A DNA stretch of 10,413 bases from JBGOUV01 sp041477815 (GCA_041477815.1 JBGOUV010000250.1:1-10413), one strand, 5' to 3'. Positions 1 through 6,000 are shown, numbered from the stretch's first letter. Notes: a model not told the origin generated them from the sequence alone. Program-made: numbers and translations.

Positions 1-86
1 CCAAGGCGACAGACTCATTGTAGATCGCTCCCACGCGAAAGGCGGCCTCCCCCCACGGCGTCCGAGTTGCCCGGGCCGCGGCCTGA

Positions 87-209
87 CCGCATTATGCGCG
101 AGCGGGAGACGGTGCGCTCGCAGGTCTGCTTCGGGGAAGTGACGACATGCCCAAAGGAACGCTCGCCTCCGTGATGCGGCAGGCGGGCCTCAAGCGAGGG
201 AAGCGATGA
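87..209 (+). pseudogene. HicA-type mRNA interferase toxin, C-terminal remnant
   Basis: The frame ending at the TGA of 207-209 encodes a tail reading LRGSDDMPKGTLASVMRQAG followed by LKRGKR. This matches the end of HicA toxins, whose last conserved block is typically '(I/M)PKGTL..I.RQAGL'. HicA is a small double-stranded-RNA-binding-fold ribonuclease that cleaves mRNA when not held by HicB. The stop overlaps the hicB start as ATGA, the usual hicA-hicB arrangement. The frame is closed by a TGA at 84-86, and upstream codons show no HicA N-terminus (no catalytic-His region, no clear start). A neighbouring frame reads 'RIMREREtvRSQV', which loosely resembles the mid-part of HicA, so a frameshift plus 5' loss is likely. 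I infer an inactive toxin relic. The 5' limit given is only where the frame opens; the real gene probably began before or near the window start. Confidence 0.6.
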
Positions 210-469
210 GAAAGCTCCAGTATTTGGTTTGCATCGATAAGGACCCCGACAGCGATTGGGGGGCGTCGGGTGCGGACCTGCCCGGCTGTGTGGCGACTGG
301 GAAAACGATAGACCAAGCTCTTCGCCGCATCGAGGGGGCGATCGCGCTTCATATTCGTGGTATGCGCCAAGACGGTCTAGCGCCTCCCCGGCCAAGACAG
401 CGCGTGGTGGCCCCGACGCGCACATCGCGTCGTGTGGATTTCTTCGCAACCATCGAAGTCGCGGCCTAA
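206..469 (+). CDS. hicB: HicB-like antitoxin
   Basis: An 87-residue protein with the HicB-like antitoxin pattern: an N-terminal strand 'YLVCIDKDPDSDWG', then 'ADLPGCVATGKTIDQALRRI' (the D-LPGC-ATG-T-EAL core of the family), then a helix ending in 'GLAPPRPR', where the family usually has 'G..iP.P'. HicB binds and neutralises the HicA ribonuclease and usually represses its own operon. The short C-terminus ending DFFATIEV fits a strand and carries no obvious ribbon-helix-helix or HTH DNA-binding domain. The start is set by GAGG at 196-199 and by the ATGA overlap with the preceding HicA-like frame. The TAA stop (467-469) lies inside a GCCTAAA box, as is common where a gene runs into an integron attC site. 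Because the partner toxin is degraded, this is probably an orphan antitoxin. Family call secure; present function inferred. Confidence 0.85.
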   Translation: MRKLQYLVCIDKDPDSDWGASGADLPGCVATGKTIDQALRRIEGAIALHIRGMRQDGLAPPRPRQRVVAPTRTSRRVDFFATIEVAA

Positions 470-483
470 ACAAGGCGTTAGGC
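464..483. other. Short inverted repeat ending in GTTAGGC, possible collapsed integron attC
   Basis: The sequence is GCCTAAACAAGGCGTTAGGC. Its arms GCCTAA and TTAGGC are exact reverse complements, and the 3' box GTTAGGC fits the attC R' core consensus GTTRRRY. The hicB stop codon sits in the 5' box. A full attC has a 40-100 base central stem between these boxes, which is absent here, so this would be a deleted or collapsed site. It could also be a chance palindrome. Weight comes mainly from a second GTTAGGC and a GCCCAAC/GTTGGGC pair about 370-510 bp further on. Confidence 0.35.
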
Positions 484-511
484 ACTGGCGAAACTATCGC
501 AGGAGAGGGAC

Positions 512-822
512 ATGGCTGATGATGTGATTCTCGACGAAGCAGAATCAACTGAAGACCCATCCGAGTTCACCCGGCTCGTCACGGACCTGGAATCTCGTTG
601 CACCGCAGCCAAAATCGACTTCGAGCTGCTGGAGAATTGGGATGGTGAGAAGTACGCCAGGATTCACCTGCCAACGGGACGGGACCGTCAACCGCTCTCA
701 CTCTTCGGTGCGGAGAGCTGCCATTCTCAAAGGAGGCCGAGCTGCTTTATTTGGATATTGAGTTGATTCAGTTTGTCGCCCGGAACGTTCTGATATCTGC
801 GAGCACTGTGCTTCACTCGTGA
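512..822 (+). pseudogene. Small unknown protein gene, frameshifted by a 5-bp tandem duplication
   Basis: Read straight from the ATG at 512 the frame gives 84 residues and stops at 766, with an implausible tail (CHSQRRPSCFIW). AGGAGA at 501-506 is a good ribosome binding site five bases before this ATG. Around 674-683 the sequence has ACGGG twice in tandem. Removing one copy joins 'YARIHLPTG' to 'PSTALTLRCGELPFSKEAEL' and on to a stop at 820-822, giving an acidic protein of about 101 residues with a sensible hydrophobic C-terminal helix (LYLDIELIQFVARNVL). I do not recognise the family. The N-terminal part is acidic and probably helical; there is no signal peptide. The simplest reading is a gene inactivated by a small tandem duplication. 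A programmed shift or two separate ORFs are less likely. The gene lies between two integron-like boxes, so it may be a former cassette gene. Confidence 0.6.
674..683. repeat. Tandem 5-bp duplication ACGGG x2 causing a frameshift
   Basis: ACGGG occurs at 674-678 and again directly at 679-683, followed by A. Deleting one copy restores a continuous, protein-like reading frame from 512 to 822. Slipped-strand duplication is the natural explanation. Confidence 0.65.
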
Positions 823-840
823 GTGGGTCATGGTGTTCCC

Positions 841-903
841 GCCCAACGAAGGCATTCACCCGACCGTCCAAGAAATTGGGCGGCGGGTGATGCCCGAGGC
901 GTT
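841..903. other. Bulged stem-loop resembling an integron attC site
   Basis: GCCCAAC (841-847) has the form RYYYAAC of an attC R'' box. AACG (845-848) can pair with CGTT (900-903). Inside, after a small internal loop, GGCAT (851-855) pairs with ATGCC (890-894), CACCCG (857-862) with CGGGTG (884-889), and CCG (864-866) with CGG (881-883). This leaves T856 and A863 unpaired on one strand. A long imperfect stem with unpaired bases on one side, flanked by AAC/GTT, is the layout attC sites use for strand-selective recombination. The 3' box (GTTTTCA at 901-907) departs from GTTRRRY; a better match for GCCCAAC is GTTGGGC at 970-976. The stem-loop is certain as sequence; its identity is inferred. A transcription terminator is unlikely because no T-run follows. 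Confidence 0.4.
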
Positions 904-969
904 TTCAACCTCAATGGCCACGACTGAAGGCAGGGGCTTTTGGTTAAAGCACAACCCAAGCAAGCCAGA

Positions 970-990
970 GTTGGGCCTACTAAGTTAGGC
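970..990. other. GTTGGGC and GTTAGGC boxes, possible attC 3' end
   Basis: GTTGGGC at 970-976 is the exact reverse complement of GCCCAAC at 841-847, and GCC (965-967) before it can pair with GGC (851-853) after the 5' box. GTTAGGC at 984-990 repeats the box at 477-483. Within this stretch GCCTA (975-979) and TAGGC (986-990) also form a short inverted repeat. Together these could mark the downstream end of a cassette of about 500 bp beginning at 478. No integrase gene is in view. Confidence 0.3.
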
Positions 991-1080
991 TATCTTCACC
1001 GGGTGCTTTCAGGCAGACAAACTGCGCTGTAGTTGGCGGTGAGAGTCTGTGGAACCAACCGCCAGGTCGCCCCGCCGGGG
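991..1080. other. Intergenic gap before the dGTPase stop, nothing recognised
   Basis: Together with 904-969 this stretch has no ORF with protein-like composition, no RNA gene and no clear promoter. A CCCC-GCC-GGGG mini-hairpin at about 1072-1082 touches the dgt stop codon but has no following T-tract on either strand, so I do not call it a terminator. Confidence 0.4.
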
Positions 1081-2199
1081 TTATCCCAGCTCCGAGGCAT
1101 GCAGCCGCAGCAAATACGTATCGGTCATGCCTGCCACGTAGTCGCAGATCACCCGGTGCAGCGGCTCGCCGGCGGCGCGGGCCTGGTAGGCCGGGGGCAG
1201 GCGGCCGGGCGACTCCAGGTAGAGCCGGAACAGGTCGGTGACTTTCTGGGCCGAGCGCTCCTTCTGCTCTGCCAGGGGCGGGGCCGTATAGACGCACTCC
1301 CTTAGGAAGGCCTTGAGCTCTCGTCCGGCGGCGGCCGCTGCGGGGGTGGTCACGGCCAAGCGGCGCGGGTGGGAGCGCACTTCCTCTACCGAACGCACGG
1401 CGGCCTGCCGGGCCTCCCTGTGCACGCCTTCGATGAGTCCCGAGACCAGGACGTCCAGCATCTGGCGCAGGACCTGGTAGAACGTCTGGCGCTCGCTGGC
1501 TTCGGCGCCCTCCTGCTCGGCCTGTTCCCAGAGACGGTTGAACAGCCCGACACGCTCCCGGGCCGCGGCAATGGGGAGGATGCCGGCGTCGGTGGCGTCG
1601 TCCAGGTCGGCGCAGTCGTAGGCGATCTCGTCGGCGGGATCGATCAACTGGGCTTCGAGCGGCGGTCTCTCGTCGAGCCGGTACTCGGCCAGCTCGGGCC
1701 ACTCGCCGGGCAGGTAGTCGTGCGAGTGCTTAGCAATACCCTCCCGAACTTCGAAGGTCAAGTTGAGGCCCGGGTAGGCGGCGTAACGGTGCTCGAAGGT
1801 CTCGACGATGCGGAGGGCGTGGAGGTTGTGGTCGAAGCGGTCGCCGCAGCGGCGCATCTCGGCGTCCAGGCGGACCTCGCCGGAGTGGCCGAAAGGGGGA
1901 TGGCCGATGTCGTGGGCCAGGGCCAGGGCTTCCACCAGGTCCTCGTTGAGGCCCAGGGCGACGGCGGCGGTGCGGGCGATTTGGGCCACTTCGATGGTAT
2001 GGGTCAGGCGATTGCGAAAATGGTCCGACTCGGGCGAGATGAATACCTGGGTCTTCCTTTCCAAACGCCGGAAGGCCTTAGAGTGGATGATGCGGTCGCG
2101 ATCGCGCTGGTAATCGCCGCGATAGGGATGCGGGGGTTCGGGATAGCGCCGGCCGCGGGATTTTTCGATGGGAAAACGCAGGTGGGCGAGAGGAGCCAA
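1081..2199 (-). CDS. dgt: Deoxyguanosinetriphosphate triphosphohydrolase-like protein (HD domain)
   Basis: A 372-residue protein of the dGTPase-like HD family, which cleaves dNTPs to deoxynucleosides and triphosphate and so influences nucleotide pools. The N-terminus has the family block 'SRGRRYPEPPHPYRGDYQRD' leading to 'IIHSKAFRRLERKTQVF' (residues 37-53). Next comes H67 (RLTHTIEV), the defining HD pair H96-D97 in AHDIGHPPFGHSGE, and a later acidic metal-ligand block 'PADEIAYD' near residue 190. These are the expected metal ligands in the expected order. Length matches the shorter (type 2) family members. No ATG is available near the N-terminus. The start is taken as TTG at 2199-2197, directly after the TAG of the upstream TPR gene, because the conserved block begins only about 13 residues later. 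No good Shine-Dalgarno precedes it, so translation probably depends on re-initiation after the upstream gene. It is the last gene of the yjbQ-TPR-dgt operon. Family certain; exact substrate range and start less so. Confidence 0.93.
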   Translation of the reverse strand: MAPLAHLRFPIEKSRGRRYPEPPHPYRGDYQRDRDRIIHSKAFRRLERKTQVFISPESDHFRNRLTHTIEVAQIARTAAVALGLNEDLVEALALAHDIGHPPFGHSGEVRLDAEMRRCGDRFDHNLHALRIVETFEHRYAAYPGLNLTFEVREGIAKHSHDYLPGEWPELAEYRLDERPPLEAQLIDPADEIAYDCADLDDATDAGILPIAAARERVGLFNRLWEQAEQEGAEASERQTFYQVLRQMLDVLVSGLIEGVHREARQAAVRSVEEVRSHPRRLAVTTPAAAAAGRELKAFLRECVYTAPPLAEQKERSAQKVTDLFRLYLESPGRLPPAYQARAAGEPLHRVICDYVAGMTDTYLLRLHASELG

Positions 2200-2901
2200 C
2201 TAGTGGGGGTCCAGGTCGCGGAGGATCATGCCGGCGGCGGCGGAGATGGCGCCGGGGCGCCGGATCAAATCCTGCAACAGCTTGCGGGCTTCGTCGGGTT
2301 TGCGGGAGGTCAGGTAGCGCGCCAGGGCCAGTTGGGCCCGGCCTTCCGACACCGCATCGGTCGGGTTCTTGATCAGGTACTCGTAGGCCTTACGGGCGTC
2401 CTCGTCCATACCCTGGGCCATATAGACGTCGGCGAGGGCCAGCCGGGCCAGAGCCCGCGAGTAGTCGGGACCCTCCTTGGTAGCCTGCTCGAGCTGTTTC
2501 TGGGCCTCCGCCGATTTGCCCATGTCCTGATACACCAGCCCCAGGTAGTAGCGGGCGATATGGCCTTCCGTGGTGCCGGAAAAATCCTTGGTGATGGCTT
2601 CGAATTCCCGCGCGGCCCGGTTGTTTTTCTCGGCCTCGGTCTTGAAGGTGACGCGACCGGGCCGGTCTTCGTCGGTCACCAGGGCGTGGTGGGTTTCGAG
2701 CGCCTTGTAGAGGGCCTGGTGCACCAACGTCTTGCGGTGCTGGCGATAGAGGAAAATCCCCACCGCCAGGGCCAGGACCACGGCCGCCGCGCCGCCGTAG
2801 CGCAGCACCTGCTGGCGATGTCCGGAAAGGTACTCGACCGAGTGGGTCACCTCGGCCGCAAACTTATCGTCTTTAAGGCTTTTGCGGGTAATCCGATCCA
2901 T
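2200..2901 (-). CDS. Membrane-anchored tetratricopeptide (TPR) repeat protein
   Basis: A 233-residue protein with a charged cytoplasmic N-terminus (MDRITRKSLKDDKFAAEV), a single membrane segment at about residues 36-52 (GGAAAVVLALAVGIFLY), and a helical remainder outside the membrane. The region from about residue 90 carries TPR-like helix pairs, for example 'ARYYLGLVYQDMGKSAEAQK' and 'LARLALADVYMAQGMDEDAR'. The layout resembles the YfgM/AncA type of single-pass TPR proteins linked to envelope protein folding, and similar N-termini are familiar from acidobacterial genomes. It presumably works as a protein-interaction scaffold; no enzyme motif is visible. The ATG at 2901-2899 follows the TAA of the YjbQ gene with no gap, and GGGA about six bases upstream may serve as the ribosome binding site. 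Its own TAG abuts the TTG start of dgt. Partner proteins cannot be told from the sequence. Confidence 0.85.
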   Translation of the reverse strand: MDRITRKSLKDDKFAAEVTHSVEYLSGHRQQVLRYGGAAAVVLALAVGIFLYRQHRKTLVHQALYKALETHHALVTDEDRPGRVTFKTEAEKNNRAAREFEAITKDFSGTTEGHIARYYLGLVYQDMGKSAEAQKQLEQATKEGPDYSRALARLALADVYMAQGMDEDARKAYEYLIKNPTDAVSEGRAQLALARYLTSRKPDEARKLLQDLIRRPGAISAAAGMILRDLDPH

Positions 2902-3405
2902 TTACTGTCCCACCACCTGCACGGACATGGACCGCGAGCGGGGCCCGTCAAACTCGGCCAGAATGATCGCCTGCCAGGTGCCCAGCAGGACCGTAGAATT
3001 ACGCACCTGCAGCGACAGGGTTTGGCCGAGCAGCATGCCCTTCAGGTGCGAATCGGCGTTCTTGCGCTCGCAGTCGGAGAAAGCCGGGTCGTTGTGACGC
3101 CAGGGGATGTGCCGGCCGACCACCTGGTCGAGGAACGTGCCCACATCGTGGATCAGGGCCTCCTGCCACTCGTTGAGGAAGACGGCGGTGGTGGTGTGCA
3201 GCGACTGCACGTGTACCACACCGTCGCGAATGCCGCTCTTGCGGACGATCTCGTTGATGCGGTCGGTGATATTGATGAGCTGGTACCGGTCCTGCGTAAT
3301 CCAGTCCAGTATCCGGACAAACAGACGGACCGCCCCGGGGGCGCCCGCGGGAGCCTCCTCGGCTGCCTCCACCAATTGCGGTTTCGACGTGGCGCTAACG
3401 CTCAT
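2902..3405 (-). CDS. yjbQ: YjbQ/UPF0047 family protein (secondary thiamine-phosphate synthase-type)
   Basis: A 167-residue protein with the UPF0047/YjbQ signature near the C-terminus: 'SLQVRNSTVLLGTWQAIIL' (131-149) and 'EFDGPRSRSMSVQV'. Earlier family blocks are also present: 'INITDRINEIVRKSGIRDG', 'VHVQSLHTTTAVFLNEW' (64-80), and H120 in 'DSHLKGMLLG'. E. coli YjbQ shows weak thiamine-phosphate synthase activity, but the cellular role of the family is not settled. It forms small homotrimers in structures I know of. The N-terminus has about 28 extra Ala/Glu-rich residues before the conserved fold. This start is still favoured because AGGAGAG (complement of 3411-3417) sits five bases before the ATG. 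It is the first gene of a three-gene operon and its TAA is followed immediately by the ATG of the TPR gene. No other thiamine gene is nearby. Confidence 0.92.
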   Translation of the reverse strand: MSVSATSKPQLVEAAEEAPAGAPGAVRLFVRILDWITQDRYQLINITDRINEIVRKSGIRDGVVHVQSLHTTTAVFLNEWQEALIHDVGTFLDQVVGRHIPWRHNDPAFSDCERKNADSHLKGMLLGQTLSLQVRNSTVLLGTWQAIILAEFDGPRSRSMSVQVVGQ

Positions 3406-3410
3406 GTAGT

Positions 3411-3417
3411 CTCTCCT
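3411..3417 (-). promoter_or_regulatory. Strong ribosome binding site of the yjbQ operon
   Basis: The complement reads AGGAGAG, five bases before the ATG of the YjbQ gene. It is the only strong Shine-Dalgarno in this operon and decides the start of the first gene. The other two genes abut their predecessors and lack comparable sites. Confidence 0.6.
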
Positions 3418-3428
3418 TCTGCGTCTGG

Positions 3429-3465
3429 TATCCTAAAGAAACGGCGGCCCAGACCGCCGACGCAG
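3429..3465. promoter_or_regulatory. Dyad-symmetric element in the divergent yjbQ / aminotransferase spacer
   Basis: CGGCGG (3442-3447) and CCGCCG (3454-3459) form a six-pair stem with a six-base loop. GACGC directly after it (3458-3462) can alternatively pair with GCGTC at about 3421-3425. It lies in the only region between two divergent operons. It would be in the 5' leader of yjbQ if transcription starts near 3470, or upstream of the plus-strand operon, so a regulatory role is possible. No T-run follows. Function unknown. Confidence 0.3.
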
Positions 3466-3470
3466 TCAAC

Positions 3471-3476
3471 TATTAT
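3471..3476 (+). promoter_or_regulatory. Candidate -10 element for the aminotransferase operon
   Basis: TATTAT followed by ACC lies 13 bases before the ATG at 3490, so transcription would start at or just before that codon. The complementary strand at 3472-3477 reads TATAAT and could serve the divergent yjbQ operon. No convincing -35 is seen 16-18 bp upstream on either strand. The aminotransferase ATG has no Shine-Dalgarno, which fits a leaderless or near-leaderless mRNA. Confidence 0.3.
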
Positions 3477-3489
3477 ACCAAGCAACCCG

Positions 3490-4626
3490 ATGAAGGTACC
3501 ACAACTGGATCTGGCGGCCCAACATGCCGCCCTGGGCGGGGAGCTGATGGAGGCCATCGGACGGGTGATGGCCTCCGGGCGGTTCATTCTGGGGCCCGAG
3601 GTGGAGTGTCTGGAGCGGGAGCTGGCGGCCTACACGGGCGCCGCCCACGCCATCGGCTGCGGGTCCGGTACCGATGCGCTGCTGTTGGCCCTGCTGGCCC
3701 TCGGCGTCGGGCCGGGCGACGAGGTCATCACCGCGCCGTTCACCTTCGTCTCTACGGCCGCGGTGATCCATTGGCTGGGAGCCCGGCCCGTCTTTGTCGA
3801 CATCGACCCCCGGACCTACGCCCTCGACCCGGACCAGTTGGCGCGCCGCATCAACTCCCGGACCCGGGCCATCCTGCCGATTCACCTCTACGGACGGGTG
3901 GGACCCATCGAGTCGATTCTGGAGATTGCGCGCCACTGCCAGGTGCCGGTGGTGGAAGATGCCGCGCAAGCCCTGGGAGCACGGCTGGGTGGCCGCATGG
4001 CCGGCACCTTCGGAGCCCTGGGCTGCTACAGCTTTTACCCCACCAAGAACCTGGGCGCCGCCGGCGACGGAGGCCTGGTGGTAACCAGCGACGCCCGTCT
4101 GGCCGGCCGGCTGCGTCGTCTGCGGGTGCATGGTCAGGAGGATCGCTATATCTCGAGCGAGGTCGGAATCAACGGCCGCCTGGACGAGTTGCAGGCTGCG
4201 GTGCTACGGGTGAAGCTGCGCCGGCTGGAGGGCTGGAACCAAACCCGACGAGAGAAGGCCGCCGTTTACACGCGGCTGCTGGGAGATGCAGTGGAAACTC
4301 CAGAGTTGGGTCCGGAGGGCGCGCATGTTTTCCACCAATACGTGATCCGGGTCAAGGGCCGGGATGCCTTAGTCCGGCGGTTGGCCGACCAGGGGGTGCA
4401 GACGGCGGTGTACTATCCAGTGCCGCTGCATCTGCAGAAGTGCTTTGCTTACTTGGAGTATCGGAAAGGCGACTGCCCGCAGGCCGAGGCAGCCGCCGAG
4501 CAGGTCCTGGCCCTGCCGCTCTATCCCGAACTGCCGGCAGCGGCCCAGGAGCACGTGGCCCGGGTCATTCGGGAATGGGCCGGCGAGGCCGCCGGTCGTG
4601 AGGTAATCGATGTCTGCGCGCAGTGA
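3490..4626 (+). CDS. DegT/DnrJ/EryC1/StrS family PLP-dependent sugar aminotransferase
   Basis: A 378-residue protein of the sugar-aminotransferase family that transfers an amino group from glutamate to a nucleotide-linked keto-sugar using pyridoxal phosphate. The N-terminus MKVPQLDLAAQ is typical. The PLP phosphate-binding block is 'GCGSGTDALLLALLALGVG' (57-75), followed by 'PGDEVITAPFTFVSTA'. D157 in VVEDAAQALGA contacts the cofactor nitrogen, and the Schiff-base lysine is K186 in 'CYSFYPTKNLGAAGDGG'. The C-terminal 'NGRLDELQAAVLRVKLRRLE' and 'YYPVPLHLQ' blocks are also standard. Length is normal. The frame is open far upstream, but the start is placed at 3490 because the family N-terminus begins there and the upstream stretch is antisense to the yjbQ operon. 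No Shine-Dalgarno is visible. The stop lies inside the next gene (17-bp overlap), so the two are cotranscribed. By analogy with the Pseudomonas wbp pathway it could act on the 3-keto form of a UDP-N-acetyl-hexuronate; this is inferred. Confidence 0.95.
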   Translation: MKVPQLDLAAQHAALGGELMEAIGRVMASGRFILGPEVECLERELAAYTGAAHAIGCGSGTDALLLALLALGVGPGDEVITAPFTFVSTAAVIHWLGARPVFVDIDPRTYALDPDQLARRINSRTRAILPIHLYGRVGPIESILEIARHCQVPVVEDAAQALGARLGGRMAGTFGALGCYSFYPTKNLGAAGDGGLVVTSDARLAGRLRRLRVHGQEDRYISSEVGINGRLDELQAAVLRVKLRRLEGWNQTRREKAAVYTRLLGDAVETPELGPEGAHVFHQYVIRVKGRDALVRRLADQGVQTAVYYPVPLHLQKCFAYLEYRKGDCPQAEAAAEQVLALPLYPELPAAAQEHVARVIREWAGEAAGREVIDVCAQ

Positions 4627-5938
4627 AGTTCCGGCCGCCCACGATGTGGCGTTGCTGGAGAAGATCGAGAAGCACACGGCCCAGGTGGGGGTGATCGGGC
4701 TGGGTTATGTAGGGCTTCCGCTGGCTGTGGAGATGGCGCGGGTCGGCTTTCCGGTGACCGGCATCGACGTGGACACCGGCAAGGTCGGGCGGCTGGCGCG
4801 AGGCGATAACTACGTGGAGGACGTGGACAGCGACGTGCTCCGGGAGCTGGTGACAACCCAGAAGTTCAAGCCTACCACCGACTTCTCGGTCCTCAGCGGG
4901 CTGGACACGGTGAACATCTGCGTCCCCACGCCGCTGCGGAAGACCAAAGACCCCGACATGAGCTACGTGGTGGCGGCGGCCGAGCAAGTGGCCCGGTATG
5001 TCCATCCGGGCATGCTGATTATCCTGGAATCCACCACCTACCCGGGGACCACCGAAGAGCTGATCCTGCCCCTGCTGGAGAAGAGCGGCTTGCGGGAAGG
5101 GCGGGACTTTTTCCTTTGTTTCTCCCCCGAGCGAGTCGACCCCGGCAACCCGCAGTACCAGACGCGCAATATCCCCAAGGTGGTGGGCGGAGTATCGCCG
5201 CGGTCCACCGAAATCGCCGCACGCTTCTACGCCCAGGCCATCGATACGGTGGTACCGGTCGGTTCCACCCGGGTAGCCGAGATGGTCAAGCTGCTGGAGA
5301 ACACGTTTCGGATGATCAACATCGGTCTGGCCAACGAGATGGCCGTCATGTGCGACCGCATGGGGATCGACGTGTGGGAGGTGATCGAGGCGGCGGCCAC
5401 CAAACCGTTCGGATTCATGCCGTTTTACCCCGGGCCGGGCTTGGGCGGGCATTGCATTCCGATCGATCCATTCTATCTTTCGTGGAAGTCCAAGCAGGCG
5501 GGCGCCGAGGCGAGGTTCATCGAGCTGGCCGGCCAGGTCAACGGCGAGATGCCCCATTTCGTGGTGGAGAAGATTCAGACGGCGCTCAATGATCGGTCTA
5601 AGCCGGTCAAGGGTTCCCGGGTGCACGTGTTAGGGGTGGCCTACAAGCGCAACGTCAACGACATTCGGGAATCGCCGGCGCTGGACATCATCGCGCTGCT
5701 CGATCGCCGCGGCGCCGCCATCAGCTACACCGACCCACACGTACCGCAAATGCGGTGGGACGGCGGGGCGCTGATCTCCCAACCCCTCGAAGAAGCCTGC
5801 CGCCAGGCCGATTGCGTGGTCATCGTAACCGACCACGCCCAGGTCGATTACCGGCGTGTGGTGGAGCTGGCGCCCCTGATCATCGACACCCGCAACGTGT
5901 TGCGGGGGGTACGGTCGGAGAAGATTGTCCGGCTGTAA
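4610..5938 (+). CDS. Nucleotide-sugar dehydrogenase, UDP-N-acetylglucosamine 6-dehydrogenase-like (WbpA type)
   Basis: A 442-residue UDP-glucose/GDP-mannose dehydrogenase family protein that oxidises the C6 hydroxyl of a nucleotide sugar to a carboxylate in two NAD-dependent steps. The N-terminal Rossmann domain has G-x-G-x-x-G as GVIGLGYVGLP (27-37) with D53 for NAD ribose binding. The central domain has 'ESTTYPGTTEE' (140-150), FSPERVDPG, K227 and N231 in 'MVKLLENTFRMINIGL', and the catalytic Cys C282 in 'GPGLGGHCIPIDPFYLSWK'. The C-terminal UDP-binding domain contains 'GVAYKRNVNDIRESPALDI'. The 'PFYPGPGLGGHCIPIDP' form favours the UDP-GlcNAc (WbpA) group over UDP-glucose dehydrogenases. 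The start is supported by GAGG at 4600-4603, six bases before the ATG, inside the end of the aminotransferase gene. The pair points to N-acetylated amino-uronic acid synthesis for surface polysaccharide, but no glycosyltransferase or further pathway gene is in the window. Confidence 0.95.
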   Translation: MSARSEVPAAHDVALLEKIEKHTAQVGVIGLGYVGLPLAVEMARVGFPVTGIDVDTGKVGRLARGDNYVEDVDSDVLRELVTTQKFKPTTDFSVLSGLDTVNICVPTPLRKTKDPDMSYVVAAAEQVARYVHPGMLIILESTTYPGTTEELILPLLEKSGLREGRDFFLCFSPERVDPGNPQYQTRNIPKVVGGVSPRSTEIAARFYAQAIDTVVPVGSTRVAEMVKLLENTFRMINIGLANEMAVMCDRMGIDVWEVIEAAATKPFGFMPFYPGPGLGGHCIPIDPFYLSWKSKQAGAEARFIELAGQVNGEMPHFVVEKIQTALNDRSKPVKGSRVHVLGVAYKRNVNDIRESPALDIIALLDRRGAAISYTDPHVPQMRWDGGALISQPLEEACRQADCVVIVTDHAQVDYRRVVELAPLIIDTRNVLRGVRSEKIVRL

Positions 5939-5945
5939 CTCTGTA

Positions 5946-5960
5946 TCGCCGCTAGGGCGA
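5946..5960 (+). terminator. Weak stem-loop after the dehydrogenase stop
   Basis: TCGCC (5946-5950) and GGCGA (5956-5960) form a five-pair stem with a five-base loop, eight bases after the TAA. There is no T-tract, so intrinsic termination is doubtful. It is listed because it is the only stem directly at the end of this operon. Confidence 0.2.
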
Positions 5961-6000
5961 GGTTGGAGTTGCTGTCGCCTTCTCCTGGGCTGCTACCCGA

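Noticed and set aside
1..86. N-terminal part of hicA
   Set aside because: All three plus frames are interrupted or show no HicA-like pattern apart from a loose 'IMRERE' stretch, so I do not claim a coding feature here.
1369..3489. Plus-strand frame open for about 2.1 kb before the aminotransferase start, suggesting a fused giant protein
   Set aside because: It is the exact codon-for-codon reverse complement of the yjbQ-TPR-dgt operon, which has clear family matches. The frame stays open because those genes avoid TTA, CTA and TCA codons, as GC-rich genes do.
4565..5626. Long minus-strand frame opposite the dehydrogenase
   Set aside because: It lies antisense to a gene with intact Rossmann and catalytic motifs; its His/Asp/Gly-rich translation looks like a shadow.
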